Below, in pieces: positions 1-9,023 of a DNA stretch of 64,000 nucleotides. This stretch comes from Periweissella cryptocerci (GTDB lineage: Bacteria > Bacillota > Bacilli > Lactobacillales > Lactobacillaceae): the NCBI RefSeq assembly GCF_004358325.1, contig NZ_CP037940.1:248001-312000 (forward strand). The letters run 5' to 3'. Under the pieces are notes generated by a model that saw nothing but the letters and a program-made list of their open reading frames with translations, did no database searches and had not been told where the DNA came from. The stretch's first letter is position 1, and each line of letters begins with the position of its first letter. The position numbers and the translations under genes are program-made.

Positions 1-532
1 ATAATACGGAATAAGTTGCATGTTCAAACATCCACACTTGATCACTAGTCGCTAGCGCCAATGCACCACCTGAACCACCTTCCCCGTAAACAATCGCAAT
101 CATAGGTACTGGTAGCGTGATGCTTTGGAGGATACTTTCGGCAATTGCTTGACCTTGGCCCATTTCCTCGGCGTCTTTACCTGGATATGCCCCCGGAGTA
201 TTAATCAAAGTAATCACTGGCCGATTAAATTTAGCCGCTTGTTGCATCAAGCGTTGCGCTTTCCGATATCCACTAGGTAATGGTGAACCATTATGGGTCC
301 GCATTTTGTCCGCAAATTCACGCCCCTTATCAATTGCGATGATTGTCACTGGTTGCTCGGCTAGCATTCCGATGCCGCCAACAATTGCTGGATCATCGAA
401 AGCTTGGCGATCTCCATGTAGTTCGATAAAATCATGCACCACTCCGTTTATCAATTCAAGTGCCGAATACCGATCCTCGCGCGCCAATTTAACCACTTCA
501 GTGGGTGTTAATTCTCGTTTAAAAATGCTCAT
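1..532 (-). CDS. accA: Acetyl-CoA carboxylase carboxyltransferase subunit alpha (partial, 3' end outside window)
   Basis: The first 177 codons are present and the gene runs off the left edge, so no stop is seen. With AccD it forms the carboxyltransferase that moves CO2 from carboxybiotin on AccB to acetyl-CoA, giving malonyl-CoA in the cytoplasm. The product begins MSIFKRELTPTEVVKLARED and has the crotonase-fold oxyanion segments of the family, such as NTPGAYPGKDAEE and, around residues 148-157, EGGSGGALAL. The ATG at 532 lies 5 bases after the accD stop, so translation is probably coupled. It is the last visible gene of the fatty-acid operon. Confidence is high for family and start; the C-terminus cannot be judged. 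Confidence 0.95.
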   Translation of the reverse strand, partial: MSIFKRELTPTEVVKLAREDRYSALELINGVVHDFIELHGDRQAFDDPAIVGGIGMLAEQPVTIIAIDKGREFADKMRTHNGSPLPSGYRKAQRLMQQAAKFNRPVITLINTPGAYPGKDAEEMGQGQAIAESILQSITLPVPMIAIVYGEGGSGGALALATSDQVWMFEHATYSVL

Positions 533-537
533 TTATG

Positions 538-1365
538 TTAACCTCGACTCATTTTTATTAGTTTACTAATGGTCACTGGTAAGTCTACTCTTGGAACAAT
601 CGCATCCAAAAAACCACACGTTTGTAGCATTTCAGCTCGTTGAAAATCTGCCGGTAGCTTTTCGTGGAGCGTTTGTTCAATTACCCGGCGCCCGGCAAAG
701 CCAATCAAAGCATGCGGTTCAGCTAAAATCACATCGGCTTGCATCGCAAAACTCGCCATAACCCCACCAGTAGTTGGGTCAGTTAACACGGATACATATA
801 GTAAGCCCGCCATACTGTGTTGCGCGACCGCCCCAGAAACTTTGGCCATCTGCATCAATGAATTAATTCCTTCTTGCATCCGGGCACCACCTGAAGCTGT
901 CAGCAATATGACCGGTAACTTTTCTAGCGTCGCCCGTTCAAATAAACGCGTAATTTTCTCACCAGTTTTAGCGCCAAGTGATCCCATGATAAAATGCGCA
1001 TCCATGATTCCAAGAGCCACTTTTTGACCATCAATTGTTGCGATACCAGTCAACACCGCCTCATTGAGACTAGTGATTTGCTTGGCCCGCGTTAATTTAT
1101 CAGCATAACCAGGAAATTCAGTTTTATCGACCGTCACATCCGCATCAATTTCCGTAAATGCAGTCGTTAATTGCGTCACCCGTTGCCGTGCGGTCAGGCG
1201 AAATCCATAGCCACATTGCGGACAAACTTGCAGTTCACCTAATTCCTGCCGATAGATTGAATGCTGACAGATTGGACACGCGACCCACATGTCGTCAGGA
1301 ATTTTGTCATGTAACGTTTGTACGGCGACTTGTGGTAAGGTGTGATCTTTATGAAAGAGTTCCAT
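538..1365 (-). CDS. accD: Acetyl-CoA carboxylase carboxyltransferase subunit beta
   Basis: 275 residues. AccD is the zinc-ribbon subunit of the carboxyltransferase. Four cysteines at about residues 30, 33, 48 and 51 (CPIC and CPQC) form the zinc ribbon, and the crotonase-like domain follows with LTASGGARMQEG and DPTTGGVMASFA. I chose the ATG at 1365 because a perfect AGGAGG lies at 1375-1380 and the family normally starts MELF or similar; the open frame extends nine codons further upstream without a good ribosome binding site. The start lies inside the end of accC (17-bp overlap), which implies translational coupling of the subunits. Confidence 0.95.
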   Translation of the reverse strand: MELFHKDHTLPQVAVQTLHDKIPDDMWVACPICQHSIYRQELGELQVCPQCGYGFRLTARQRVTQLTTAFTEIDADVTVDKTEFPGYADKLTRAKQITSLNEAVLTGIATIDGQKVALGIMDAHFIMGSLGAKTGEKITRLFERATLEKLPVILLTASGGARMQEGINSLMQMAKVSGAVAQHSMAGLLYVSVLTDPTTGGVMASFAMQADVILAEPHALIGFAGRRVIEQTLHEKLPADFQRAEMLQTCGFLDAIVPRVDLPVTISKLIKMSRG

Positions 1366-2770
1366 TGCCTGCGACCTCCTGTGTAATTTCAATATCCTGA
1401 GCTTGTGTTAGCGTTTGCTGCCATTTAGGTAAAAATGCGTCTTCAAGATATTTGGTATTGAATTGTCCGTTGAGCACTTGTTCATCATGCACAAGTGCGC
1501 GTTGAAACTCGGCATTGGTTTCCACCCCTTGAATAACTAATTCGTCCAACAAACGTTGCAAGCGCGTAAATGTCGCCGTACGTGTTGGCGCACTCGCAAT
1601 GATTTTACCGAGCATCGAATCATAAAATGGTTGCACTTTGCCACCCGTGAATAAATCGGTATCAATCCGCACACCATTCCCACCAGTCGGCAGATACAAA
1701 TATTCAATCGTCCCTGCACTAGGAGCAAAATTGCGGGCGGGTCGTTCTGCATTTAACCGCACTTCAACAGCATGCCCGTGTATCTGAATATCCGTTTGTT
1801 TCAAGTTAAGTTCACGATTAGCGGCAATCATAATTTGAAATTGTAACAAATCTAAGCCAGTTACCATCTCCGTAACAGGGTGTTCAACTTGAATTCGGGT
1901 GTTCATTTCCATGAAATAAAAACTGCCATCAGTATCTTCCAAAAATTCAATCGTCCCAGTGCCACGGTAATCTAAGGTATCCGCCGCTTTGACTGCCAAC
2001 TCCCCAAGATACGCCCGCTGCTTAGCTGTAATACCACTCGCTGGACTTTCCTCTAAAACTTTTTGATTGTTACGTTGTAATGAACAGTTCCGTTCGGGCA
2101 AATAAACGGCATGTCCAAAGTTATCACGTAAAATTTGAACTTCAATATGCCGGACATTCGTGAGAACTTTTTCTAGATACATCGCCCCATTACCAAATGC
2201 TTGCTGAGCTTCACGTTGCGCTTCAACAAATTTCCCTGGTAGTTCTGCTAACGTTTTAATCATCCGCATCCCTTTACCACCGCCACCAGCCGCCGCTTTC
2301 AACAGTACTGGCAAACCGACTTGTTGTGCGACGCTTTGTGCTTCCGTAGCATCGTGTAAAAAACCAGTTGAGCCAGGAATGACGGGAATTTCGGCTTGAC
2401 GCATATATTCACGAGCATTGGCTTTGTTCCCCATCAAATCAATCGTCTCAGGCTTAGGGCCAATGAACACCAAATTAAGGTCGGCTACCATTTGCGCAAA
2501 CATACTATTTTCAGCTAAAAATCCATACCCAGGATAAATTGCTTCGGCACCGGTAATCACCGCGGCGCTTAAAATATTTTGCATGTTCAAATACGAATCT
2601 GTCGCCTTAGGTCCACCGACACAAATGGCTTCATCGGCTAACTGGACATGTAAACTTTGAGCATCGGCACTAGAATAAATAGCCACCGAAGCAATTCCCA
2701 TTTCGCGTAACACTCGCATCATCCGGGCCGCAATATCCCCACGATTAGCGACTAATACTTTTTTAAACAT
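1349..2770 (-). CDS. accC: Acetyl-CoA carboxylase biotin carboxylase subunit
   Basis: 473 residues, slightly longer than the usual ~450. It carboxylates the biotin on AccB using ATP and bicarbonate. Visible motifs are the N-terminal KKVLVANRGDIAARMMR, the ATP-grasp glycine loop AAAGGGGKGMRM at about 160-172, the EVQILRD and PERNCSLQRRNQK-like substrate segment, and the catalytic EMNTRIQVEHPVTE region near residue 290. The residue after ANRG is Asp where most homologues have Glu, a conservative change. The ATG at 2770 follows GAGGTAAATC. The 83-bp gap to the upstream fabZ2 carries a hairpin. Confidence 0.95.
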   Translation of the reverse strand: MFKKVLVANRGDIAARMMRVLREMGIASVAIYSSADAQSLHVQLADEAICVGGPKATDSYLNMQNILSAAVITGAEAIYPGYGFLAENSMFAQMVADLNLVFIGPKPETIDLMGNKANAREYMRQAEIPVIPGSTGFLHDATEAQSVAQQVGLPVLLKAAAGGGGKGMRMIKTLAELPGKFVEAQREAQQAFGNGAMYLEKVLTNVRHIEVQILRDNFGHAVYLPERNCSLQRNNQKVLEESPASGITAKQRAYLGELAVKAADTLDYRGTGTIEFLEDTDGSFYFMEMNTRIQVEHPVTEMVTGLDLLQFQIMIAANRELNLKQTDIQIHGHAVEVRLNAERPARNFAPSAGTIEYLYLPTGGNGVRIDTDLFTGGKVQPFYDSMLGKIIASAPTRTATFTRLQRLLDELVIQGVETNAEFQRALVHDEQVLNGQFNTKYLEDAFLPKWQQTLTQAQDIEITQEVAGNGTLS

Positions 2771-2805
2771 GATTTACCTCATAACTCCATTAAGTTTGGT
2801 CATCG

Positions 2806-2835
2806 ACGTACCATTGTTTCATTGATGTGGTACGT
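2806..2835 (-). promoter_or_regulatory. Intercistronic hairpin between fabZ2 and accC
   Basis: Arms ACGTACCA (2806-2813) and TGGTACGT (2828-2835) form a perfect 8-bp stem with a 14-base loop in the gap between fabZ2 and accC. No T-tract follows, so it does not look like a terminator. A role in mRNA processing or stability is inference. Confidence 0.45.
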
Positions 2836-2853
2836 TAGAATGCCGCTTCACAA

Positions 2854-3288
2854 TTATTCAATTACAAAGGTTAATTCCGCATCGACCGCCTTTTTATCAC
2901 CAATATACGCAATCCCTTTACCAGCACCGATGTTGCCCCGGATACGTTCTAGCGTAACTTCTAAGCGTAACTGCGTACCCGGACGACTCATTTTGCGAAA
3001 CTTGGCACTTTTGATGCCCCCAAAATAAACAGTTTTGCCGGCAAATTCAGGCATCGTCAACAAGGCGACCGCCCCAGTTTGAGCAAGGGCTTCAACAACC
3101 AACGCTCCTGGCATCACTGGATCACCTGGGAAATGCCCAACAAATATTTCCTCGTTAACGGAAACGTTTTTCAATGCGGTGGCCTTCACACCTGGTTCCA
3201 AATCGATAACTTGATCAATCATCAGCATTGGATAACGATGTGGCAAGATTTTTTGAATTGCAACTGAATCTAAAATAACTTCTGTCAT
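2854..3288 (-). CDS. fabZ: 3-hydroxyacyl-ACP dehydratase (second, mid-operon copy)
   Basis: 144 residues, normal for FabZ. It dehydrates 3-hydroxyacyl-ACP to trans-2-enoyl-ACP. The hot-dog fold signature is intact: LPHRYPMLMID at the N-terminus, then GHFPGDPVMPG with the catalytic His, and VVEALAQTGAV with the catalytic Glu. The ATG at 3288 follows GAGGTGTACACAC. It sits between accB and accC, the position of fabZ in other lactic acid bacteria, so this is probably the standard dehydratase and the operon's first gene the paralogue with special activity. That division of labour is inference. Confidence 0.93.
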   Translation of the reverse strand: MTEVILDSVAIQKILPHRYPMLMIDQVIDLEPGVKATALKNVSVNEEIFVGHFPGDPVMPGALVVEALAQTGAVALLTMPEFAGKTVYFGGIKSAKFRKMSRPGTQLRLEVTLERIRGNIGAGKGIAYIGDKKAVDAELTFVIE

Positions 3289-3323
3289 GTGTGTACACCT
3301 CTCTATTTGTTCATCATTTTTTC

Positions 3324-3343
3324 AAAAAAGGGCAACTGTTGCC
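3324..3343 (-). terminator. Small internal terminator or attenuator between accB and fabZ2
   Basis: On the minus strand a GGCAA-CAG-TTGCC hairpin (3331-3343) is followed by C and six T (3324-3329). It lies inside the operon between accB and fabZ2. The stem is only 5 bp, so termination would be partial. It could set the ratio of upstream fab to downstream acc transcripts. Confidence 0.45.
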
Positions 3344-3357
3344 AGCTACCCTCACTT

Positions 3358-3801
3358 TTAATCACGAATTACCTTAAATACCGGTTTATCAAAATCAACA
3401 ATATCCTCGTTAGCAACCAGAATTTCACTAATCGTGCCAGCCACGGGGCTTGGTATATCAGTCATCATCTTCATTGCTTCAATCACGGCTACCGTTTGAC
3501 CGACTTGCACATGATCACCAACTTGCACAAATGGTGCTGCGTCAGTACTTGCTTGTAAATAAATACTACCAACCAGTGGTGCCGTAATTAAATCAGCAGT
3601 AGCCATTGGTTCGGCCGTGTCTGCTGGTGTATTCACCTCAGTCATGCGGGGCGCTGCACTAGGTATTGTAGCTACTGGCACTGGTTGTAATGCTTCATTT
3701 TTACTGAGGACTAGTTGGAAATCACCGTCACTAATTTGTAATTCGCGCATTGAACCTTGCTCAAAGTCGTTAATTAGTTCTTTAATTTCACTCAATTCCA
3801 T
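3358..3801 (-). CDS. accB: Acetyl-CoA carboxylase biotin carboxyl carrier protein
   Basis: 147 residues. The protein carries biotin on the lysine of the EAMKMM motif (about residue 113), between two halves of a lipoyl/biotinyl domain (LVGSIYLQAS... and GTISEILVANEDIVDFD). The N-terminal part is acidic with a Pro/Ala/Thr linker (about residues 35-75), typical of the family. The ATG overlaps the fabF stop as TAATG, so the two are translationally coupled. The partners are AccC, which charges the biotin, and AccA/AccD, which unload it. Confidence 0.95.
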   Translation of the reverse strand: MELSEIKELINDFEQGSMRELQISDGDFQLVLSKNEALQPVPVATIPSAAPRMTEVNTPADTAEPMATADLITAPLVGSIYLQASTDAAPFVQVGDHVQVGQTVAVIEAMKMMTDIPSPVAGTISEILVANEDIVDFDKPVFKVIRD

Positions 3802-5033
3802 TAGTCAGCCCACCGTTTCAGCACAACTACGGCATTGTGACCACCAAATCCAAATGAATTAGAAATCGCAATGTTGGTCGTAGTTTTTGGAGTATCAACC
3901 GTCACCAACGGAATCTTAACAACTGGATCAAGTTCACGTACGCCGACATTGACGGGTAATTGTTGCTTTAATAATGCCATTGTCGTAATCACAGCTTCAA
4001 TCCCACCCGCTGCACCAAGCAAATGCCCAGTCATTGATTTGGTTGAACTAGTCAATGCGTGCGTATCCGCTCCAAAAACATGCTCAATTGCTAACGCTTC
4101 AGCACTATCATTTGCTCCGGTTGCTGTTCCATGTGCGTTAATATAGTCAACTTCATCAGGTTCAATCTCGGCATCGCGCAACGCTTCTTGGATGGCCCGT
4201 GCTGCTCCGGCACCTTGGGGATCGGGTGACGTCATATGATAAGCATCGGTCGTCGCCCCAAAGCCGAGCACCTCACCTAAAATTTCAGCCCCGCGATTGA
4301 CGGCATGTTCCAGTTCTTCTAAGATTAGAATCCCGGCACCTTCTCCCATCACAAATCCATGACGATTAGCGTCAAATGGAATTGAGGCATCTTCGATTTC
4401 AGTAGCACGTGACAAGGTACTCAACGCGTCGAATCCAGCAATCCCAATTTGATTAATTGACGCTTCTGAACCACCAGTAATCATGGCATCAGCATACCCC
4501 AAGCGAATCCGGTTATAAGCATCCCCGATTGCATTAGTTGCACTAGCACATGCCGTCACAACCACTGTCGAAATATTCTTAGCTTGAAAACGTAATGCAA
4601 CATTTCCCGCCGCCATATTGACAATCGAATTAGGAACAAACATTGGTGATACTCGATCCATTCCCTTATCGTGCATTTTAATAACTTGGTCTTGAATGGT
4701 CGTCAAACCACCAATCCCGGAACCTAAAATTACACCAAAACGTTCCCGTTCCAAATTATCATCAGTTAAACCACTTTGTTGATACGCTTCTGTTGCCGCA
4801 TGCACAGCGTATTGTGAAAATAAATCCATCCGCCGAGCTTCTTTTTTCCCAACATATTGATTGGTATCAAAATCTTTGACTTCGCCAACAAACTTAACTG
4901 GTGTCAAAGTCTTGTCGAATTTCGTAATTTCACCAAAACCTAATTTACTAGCAAAAATACCATCCGCAAACTCTGTCACACTATTACCTAGTGGCGTCAC
5001 TGCCCCAAGGCCTGTAATCACAACTCTTTTCAT
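3801..5033 (-). CDS. fabF: 3-oxoacyl-ACP synthase II
   Basis: 410 residues. FabF is the elongating condensing enzyme joining malonyl-ACP to acyl-ACP. The thiolase-fold triad is present: Cys in VVTACASATNAIG (about residue 162), His in NAHGTATGANDS (about 302) and His in MTGHLLGAAGG (about 338). The C-terminal SNSFGFGGHNA is also canonical. The ATG at 5033 follows AAGGGGATTAAT. It follows fabG after a ~40-bp gap and ends overlapping accB. No key residue is missing. Confidence 0.96.
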   Translation of the reverse strand: MKRVVITGLGAVTPLGNSVTEFADGIFASKLGFGEITKFDKTLTPVKFVGEVKDFDTNQYVGKKEARRMDLFSQYAVHAATEAYQQSGLTDDNLERERFGVILGSGIGGLTTIQDQVIKMHDKGMDRVSPMFVPNSIVNMAAGNVALRFQAKNISTVVVTACASATNAIGDAYNRIRLGYADAMITGGSEASINQIGIAGFDALSTLSRATEIEDASIPFDANRHGFVMGEGAGILILEELEHAVNRGAEILGEVLGFGATTDAYHMTSPDPQGAGAARAIQEALRDAEIEPDEVDYINAHGTATGANDSAEALAIEHVFGADTHALTSSTKSMTGHLLGAAGGIEAVITTMALLKQQLPVNVGVRELDPVVKIPLVTVDTPKTTTNIAISNSFGFGGHNAVVVLKRWAD

Positions 5034-5072
5034 ATTAATCCCCTTACCGTTCTCAATCTTGACACAAAACAG

Positions 5073-5804
5073 TTAGTTAATTAAGCCACCATCAACCACA
5101 ATTGTTTGACTAGTAATGTAGTCATTTTGTGCTAAAAACAATGCCGTTTGTGCAATTTCACTTGGTAGCCCAAAACGTTTCAATGGAATTTTACTAATAA
5201 TTTCATCGCGTACCTTTTCAGTCAAGGCACCCGTCATGTCCGTTGCAATCATTCCTGGTGCAATCGCATTTACCCGAATACCACGCATAGCGCCCTCTTG
5301 CGCTAATGTTTTAGTTAAGCCGATAATACCTGCTTTACTTGCAGCATAATTGGCCTGCCCAATGTTTCCAGTCAAACCAACGACGCTACTCAAATTAACG
5401 ATTACCCCAGCACGTAGCTTTAACATGCGTTTAAAAATTGGTTGGGTTACATTAAATGTGCCTTCCAAGTTGACCGCAATGACTTGATGAAAACTTGCTG
5501 GTGTCATCCCCATCGCTAACATATCATCTGTAATACCTGCGTTATTAATTAAGATATTAATATCACCAAGTTTTTCATGAATTTGCTTCAGGATGTTAGC
5601 CACGCTATCAACGTCACTAATATCGCCTGTAACTACGAATGGTTGATAATCAGCTGCCGTAAAAAGTGCGAGCACATCTGTACTGGGTTGACTGCGCCCA
5701 TGGAGCACAACTTTAGCTCCGGCTGCAGCAAACGCCCGCGCCACTGCGAGCCCAATTCCGCGCGTCGACCCGGTCACTAACACAACTTGATCTTTAATTT
5801 GCAT
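5073..5804 (-). CDS. fabG: 3-oxoacyl-ACP reductase
   Basis: 243 residues, a short-chain dehydrogenase that reduces 3-oxoacyl-ACP with NADPH. The cofactor loop TGSTRGIGLAVA is near the N-terminus, NNAG appears at about 88-91, and the catalytic Ser, Tyr and Lys are in NLSSVVG and YAASKAG. An open frame allows a TTG two codons upstream. I prefer the ATG at 5804, six bases from GGGAG. The start lies inside the 3' end of fabD (11-bp overlap), so expression of the two is coupled. Confidence 0.95.
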   Translation of the reverse strand: MQIKDQVVLVTGSTRGIGLAVARAFAAAGAKVVLHGRSQPSTDVLALFTAADYQPFVVTGDISDVDSVANILKQIHEKLGDINILINNAGITDDMLAMGMTPASFHQVIAVNLEGTFNVTQPIFKRMLKLRAGVIVNLSSVVGLTGNIGQANYAASKAGIIGLTKTLAQEGAMRGIRVNAIAPGMIATDMTGALTEKVRDEIISKIPLKRFGLPSEIAQTALFLAQNDYITSQTIVVDGGLIN

Positions 5805-6753
5805 TTCCAACTCCCTCTGTAATTACGCCTAAGCCAGCTGCCCGTACTTTTTGTAGCGAATTCGCATCAAAAATGCTCAAGCGCTTGGTCGTTTTCACTG
5901 TTTTCCGCGCAAATTTTGTCAAAGTCGCATCTGGACCAAATTCCAATAACTCAGTGACCCCATCGGCTACCAGATACTGTAAATCTTGCGCAAAGTAAGT
6001 TGGGTTTGTTAATTGATCAACCAAGGTCTCTTTAATCGTTGCACGTTCAAAGATTTTTTCAGTTGTGTTACTGTACACCGGAAAGGTACAATCATGAAAC
6101 TCAACACCCGCTATGGCCCTGCGAAATGGTTCACTAGCCGCTGCCAATAGTGGTGTGTGAAACGCACCCGCTACATTTAACGGTACTACCCGGCTAACAG
6201 TTGGTAACTCTAGTAGTGCTGCAATTGCCACTGTTAAACTTGCCGGTGTTCCACCAATTACTAATTGTTGGGCACTATTGTAATTAGCTGGATAAACTTG
6301 TTCACCCTGTTCTTGCAACTGCGTAAGTGCTGCTTCAACTGTTGCAAAATCATCGGTCACAACAGCTGCCATATTTCCTGCAGTATGCCCAACAACTGCT
6401 TGCATCAACAGCCCTCGTTGCGCTACTAATTCTAGACCAGCTTCAAAAGTTAACGCACCACTAGCAATCAATGCGGTGTATTCCCCTAAACTTAATCCCA
6501 AGGCCACTGTCGGTGCTGGGGCCTCGTCTTTAACCGTCGCTAGCAAGCCTAAACTATGTGCAACCACTAAAGGCTGCGTAAATTTTGTCGTTTGGAGTGC
6601 TACTTTGTCATTCATTTTTGCTAACACATCGTAACCTAACACTGCTGATGCGGCATCAATCACTTGGCGGTAAGCCGGTTCATTAGCATAGAGATCATTC
6701 CCCATTCCAACAACTTGCCCGCCTTGTCCACCGAATAAATATCCTAACTGCAT
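5794..6753 (-). CDS. fabD: Malonyl-CoA:ACP transacylase
   Basis: 319 residues. FabD loads malonate from CoA onto ACP. The N-terminus reads YLFGGQGGQVVGMG, where the usual family pattern is FPGQGSQ; the nucleophile elbow GLSLGEYTAL carries the catalytic Ser at about residue 92, and AGAFHTPLL carries the catalytic His. The ATG at 6753 follows AGGAAGGATTT. fabK lies immediately upstream and fabG overlaps the 3' end. Confidence 0.94.
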   Translation of the reverse strand: MQLGYLFGGQGGQVVGMGNDLYANEPAYRQVIDAASAVLGYDVLAKMNDKVALQTTKFTQPLVVAHSLGLLATVKDEAPAPTVALGLSLGEYTALIASGALTFEAGLELVAQRGLLMQAVVGHTAGNMAAVVTDDFATVEAALTQLQEQGEQVYPANYNSAQQLVIGGTPASLTVAIAALLELPTVSRVVPLNVAGAFHTPLLAAASEPFRRAIAGVEFHDCTFPVYSNTTEKIFERATIKETLVDQLTNPTYFAQDLQYLVADGVTELLEFGPDATLTKFARKTVKTTKRLSIFDANSLQKVRAAGLGVITEGVGNAN

Positions 6754-6796
6754 TTTTAAATCCTTCCTGAGCTAGTAAATTAAATTCACCGTGCTC

Positions 6797-7738
6797 TTAA
6801 CCTAACAATTCGGTTGCTTGCGCCCAGGTCCGTTCCAAAATTTCGGCCGCAGTTGGCTCATCATGAATCATTCCAGCAACTTCACCGGCCATAAATGATC
6901 CGTGTTCCGCATCACCATCTTGGACTGCTGTCCGTAACGCACCATTGCCCAGTTGTTCTAGTGCCAACATATCTGGTTCTTCTTTGGTTGATTCAGCTTT
7001 TTCAAACTTAATAAAATTTTTCGACATTTTATTTTTTAAAACGCGGGCGGCATGTCCCGCATACGCACCCGTTACCAAAGTATCGACGTCTTTCGCTTTT
7101 AACACCGCATCTTTGTAATTACGGTGAATATGTGACTCTTGCGCCGTTAAGAAACGAGTTCCCATTTGCACACCGATTGCACCTAGCATAAATGCAGCTG
7201 CCACACCACGACCATCAGCAATCCCACCAGCTGCAATTACCGGAATATTCACTGCATCGACTACTTGGGGTACTATTGCCATCGTTGTGAGTTTACCAAT
7301 ATGCCCACCAGATTCCATTCCTTCAGCAATCACTGCGTCGACCCCAGTCCGCTCCATAATTTTAGCGAGACCAACTGACGGCACAACTGGGATAACCTTA
7401 ATTCCAGCAGCGTGTAACCGTTCGATATGCTTTGCTGGATTCCCAGCCCCTGTCGTAACAACGGCGACACCTTCTTCAACAATTGCATCCAATACTTCCT
7501 CAACATGCCGATTCAATAACATCACGTTAACCCCAAAAGGTTTGTCAGTAAGTGACTTTGCGATTTGGATTTGGGCACGCGTCTGTTCGCCATCAAAGTG
7601 ACCGGAACCAATAATTCCTAAGCCACCTGCTTCTGAGACTGCAGCAGCCAACTTCCCGTCTGCTGCCCATGCCATCCCCCCTTGAAAAATTGGGTACTTT
7701 AAGCCAAGCTCTTGATAGAACGTATCTAATTCCTTCAC
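6797..7738 (-). CDS. fabK: Enoyl-ACP reductase II (FMN-dependent)
   Basis: 313 residues. FabK is a flavoprotein of the nitronate-monooxygenase superfamily that performs the last reduction of each elongation cycle. It resembles FabK in YPIFQGGMAWAADGKLAAAV, GAGNPAKHIERL, the glycine-rich EGMESGGHIG and IAAGGIADGRG, and GVQMGTRFL. The start is a GTG at 7738, eight bases after AAGG. FabK in the operon, with no FabI seen here, implies this strain's pathway may be less sensitive to triclosan-type FabI inhibitors (established for FabK organisms; a fabI elsewhere cannot be excluded). Confidence 0.93.
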   Translation of the reverse strand: MKELDTFYQELGLKYPIFQGGMAWAADGKLAAAVSEAGGLGIIGSGHFDGEQTRAQIQIAKSLTDKPFGVNVMLLNRHVEEVLDAIVEEGVAVVTTGAGNPAKHIERLHAAGIKVIPVVPSVGLAKIMERTGVDAVIAEGMESGGHIGKLTTMAIVPQVVDAVNIPVIAAGGIADGRGVAAAFMLGAIGVQMGTRFLTAQESHIHRNYKDAVLKAKDVDTLVTGAYAGHAARVLKNKMSKNFIKFEKAESTKEEPDMLALEQLGNGALRTAVQDGDAEHGSFMAGEVAGMIHDEPTAAEILERTWAQATELLG

Positions 7739-7765
7739 TTATTCAGCCTTCTTTCCCTGCCACAC

Positions 7766-8005
7766 TTATGCGGCTAAATGCTTTTGAATAACTGCCACTA
7801 ATTCGGCCACTGTATCCACACCATTTTCATTGTCGAGTTTAACGTCAAATTCATCTTCAACTTGATTAATCAATTCAAAAATATCTAATGAATCTGATTC
7901 AATGTCATTGCGTAAATCAGTTGCTAATTTAATCTCGTCAGCTTCTAAATCAAATTGATCTTGTAAAATAGTTGATACTTTGGCAAAAATTTGTTCATCA
8001 GTCAT
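7766..8005 (-). CDS. acpP: Acyl carrier protein
   Basis: 79 residues, acidic, four-helix ACP. The phosphopantetheine attachment serine is Ser39 in IESDSLDIFEL. This reads SDSLD where most ACPs read ADSLD, a small change that keeps the DSL core. The ATG at 8005 follows AGAGGATTTTAAC. It lies between fabH and fabK and supplies the thioester carrier for every enzyme of the operon. Confidence 0.95.
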   Translation of the reverse strand: MTDEQIFAKVSTILQDQFDLEADEIKLATDLRNDIESDSLDIFELINQVEDEFDVKLDNENGVDTVAELVAVIQKHLAA

Positions 8006-8035
8006 GTTAAAATCCTCTTTATTTTCTTTTTATGT

Positions 8036-9019
8036 TTAGTATTTGATAATGATGGTACCGACCGTTAAGCCGCCACCAAATCCGGCGAGCGCAATCGTGT
8101 CACCTCTAGTTATTTGACCTGTTTTGACTAATTCGTCAAACAGGATTGGGACGGAGGCCGCTGAAGTATTCCCATAATTTGCAACATTAGTAGGAAACTT
8201 AATCGCGGCGATATCCATCCCCTTAGCAACGCGCTCAATAATTCGCCCATTCGCTTGATGCAAGACAAACTTATCAATGTCTGCAAGCATCAAATTAGCT
8301 TTGGCTACCGTTAACTCAATTGACGCCGGTACTTGGCGCACCGCAAACGAATATATCGCCCGACCATCCATTTGGAAGAATGGCTGTGCCTGTTGATTGG
8401 CACCAAATGCATTGCCATTGGCCATTTTTCCAGCGGTTAATTTCTGACCACTGGCACCAAATGTGGCTAAATCTGTAGCTAACACGCGACTGTTACTCTC
8501 AACACCTTCGACTAATACGCCACCAGCACCATCGCCAAACAACACCGCGGTTGTGCGATCATGCCAATCAACTAACTTTGATAACACCTCAGCTCCAATT
8601 ACAATTCCGCGCTGGCTGCCACTATTAATTAAATCATTAGCAATCTTGAGCGCATATTCAAATCCTGAACAGGCCGCATTAATATCAAATGCAAAAGCAT
8701 TCGTGGCACCTAATTCACCTTGAACTTGGGCGGCCACACTCGGTGTTTGATAGTCAGGTGACATTGTTGCGACAATAATGAAATCAAGTCGATGCGCTGA
8801 TAACCCACTTTGTCCCAACAAATCAGTTGCAACATGCAATGCCAAATCACTAGTATTTTCATCAATAACAACATGCCGTTGCCGAATACCCGTGCGTGTC
8901 TGAATCCATTCATCGCTCGTGTCCATCAGTTGCGTTAGTTCCGCATTTTTTACAACCCGGTTCGGTACATAATGCGCACTTGCTTGAATTCGTAATCCGC
9001 GTGCCAATTGCGTTGTCAT
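8036..9019 (-). CDS. fabH: 3-oxoacyl-ACP synthase III
   Basis: 327 residues. FabH starts fatty-acid synthesis by condensing acetyl- or other acyl-CoA with malonyl-ACP. The triad is visible: Cys in DINAACSGFEYAL (about residue 114), His in VLHQANGRII and Asn in VANYGNTSAAS. The ATG at 9019 is chosen; the open frame extends to a TTG at 9043 without a Shine-Dalgarno. It begins about 6 bases after the fabZ1 stop. In many Lactobacillales a MarR-type fabT gene sits here; this operon has no room for one. Confidence 0.93.
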   Translation of the reverse strand: MTTQLARGLRIQASAHYVPNRVVKNAELTQLMDTSDEWIQTRTGIRQRHVVIDENTSDLALHVATDLLGQSGLSAHRLDFIIVATMSPDYQTPSVAAQVQGELGATNAFAFDINAACSGFEYALKIANDLINSGSQRGIVIGAEVLSKLVDWHDRTTAVLFGDGAGGVLVEGVESNSRVLATDLATFGASGQKLTAGKMANGNAFGANQQAQPFFQMDGRAIYSFAVRQVPASIELTVAKANLMLADIDKFVLHQANGRIIERVAKGMDIAAIKFPTNVANYGNTSAASVPILFDELVKTGQITRGDTIALAGFGGGLTVGTIIIKY

Positions 9020-9023
9020 CACA

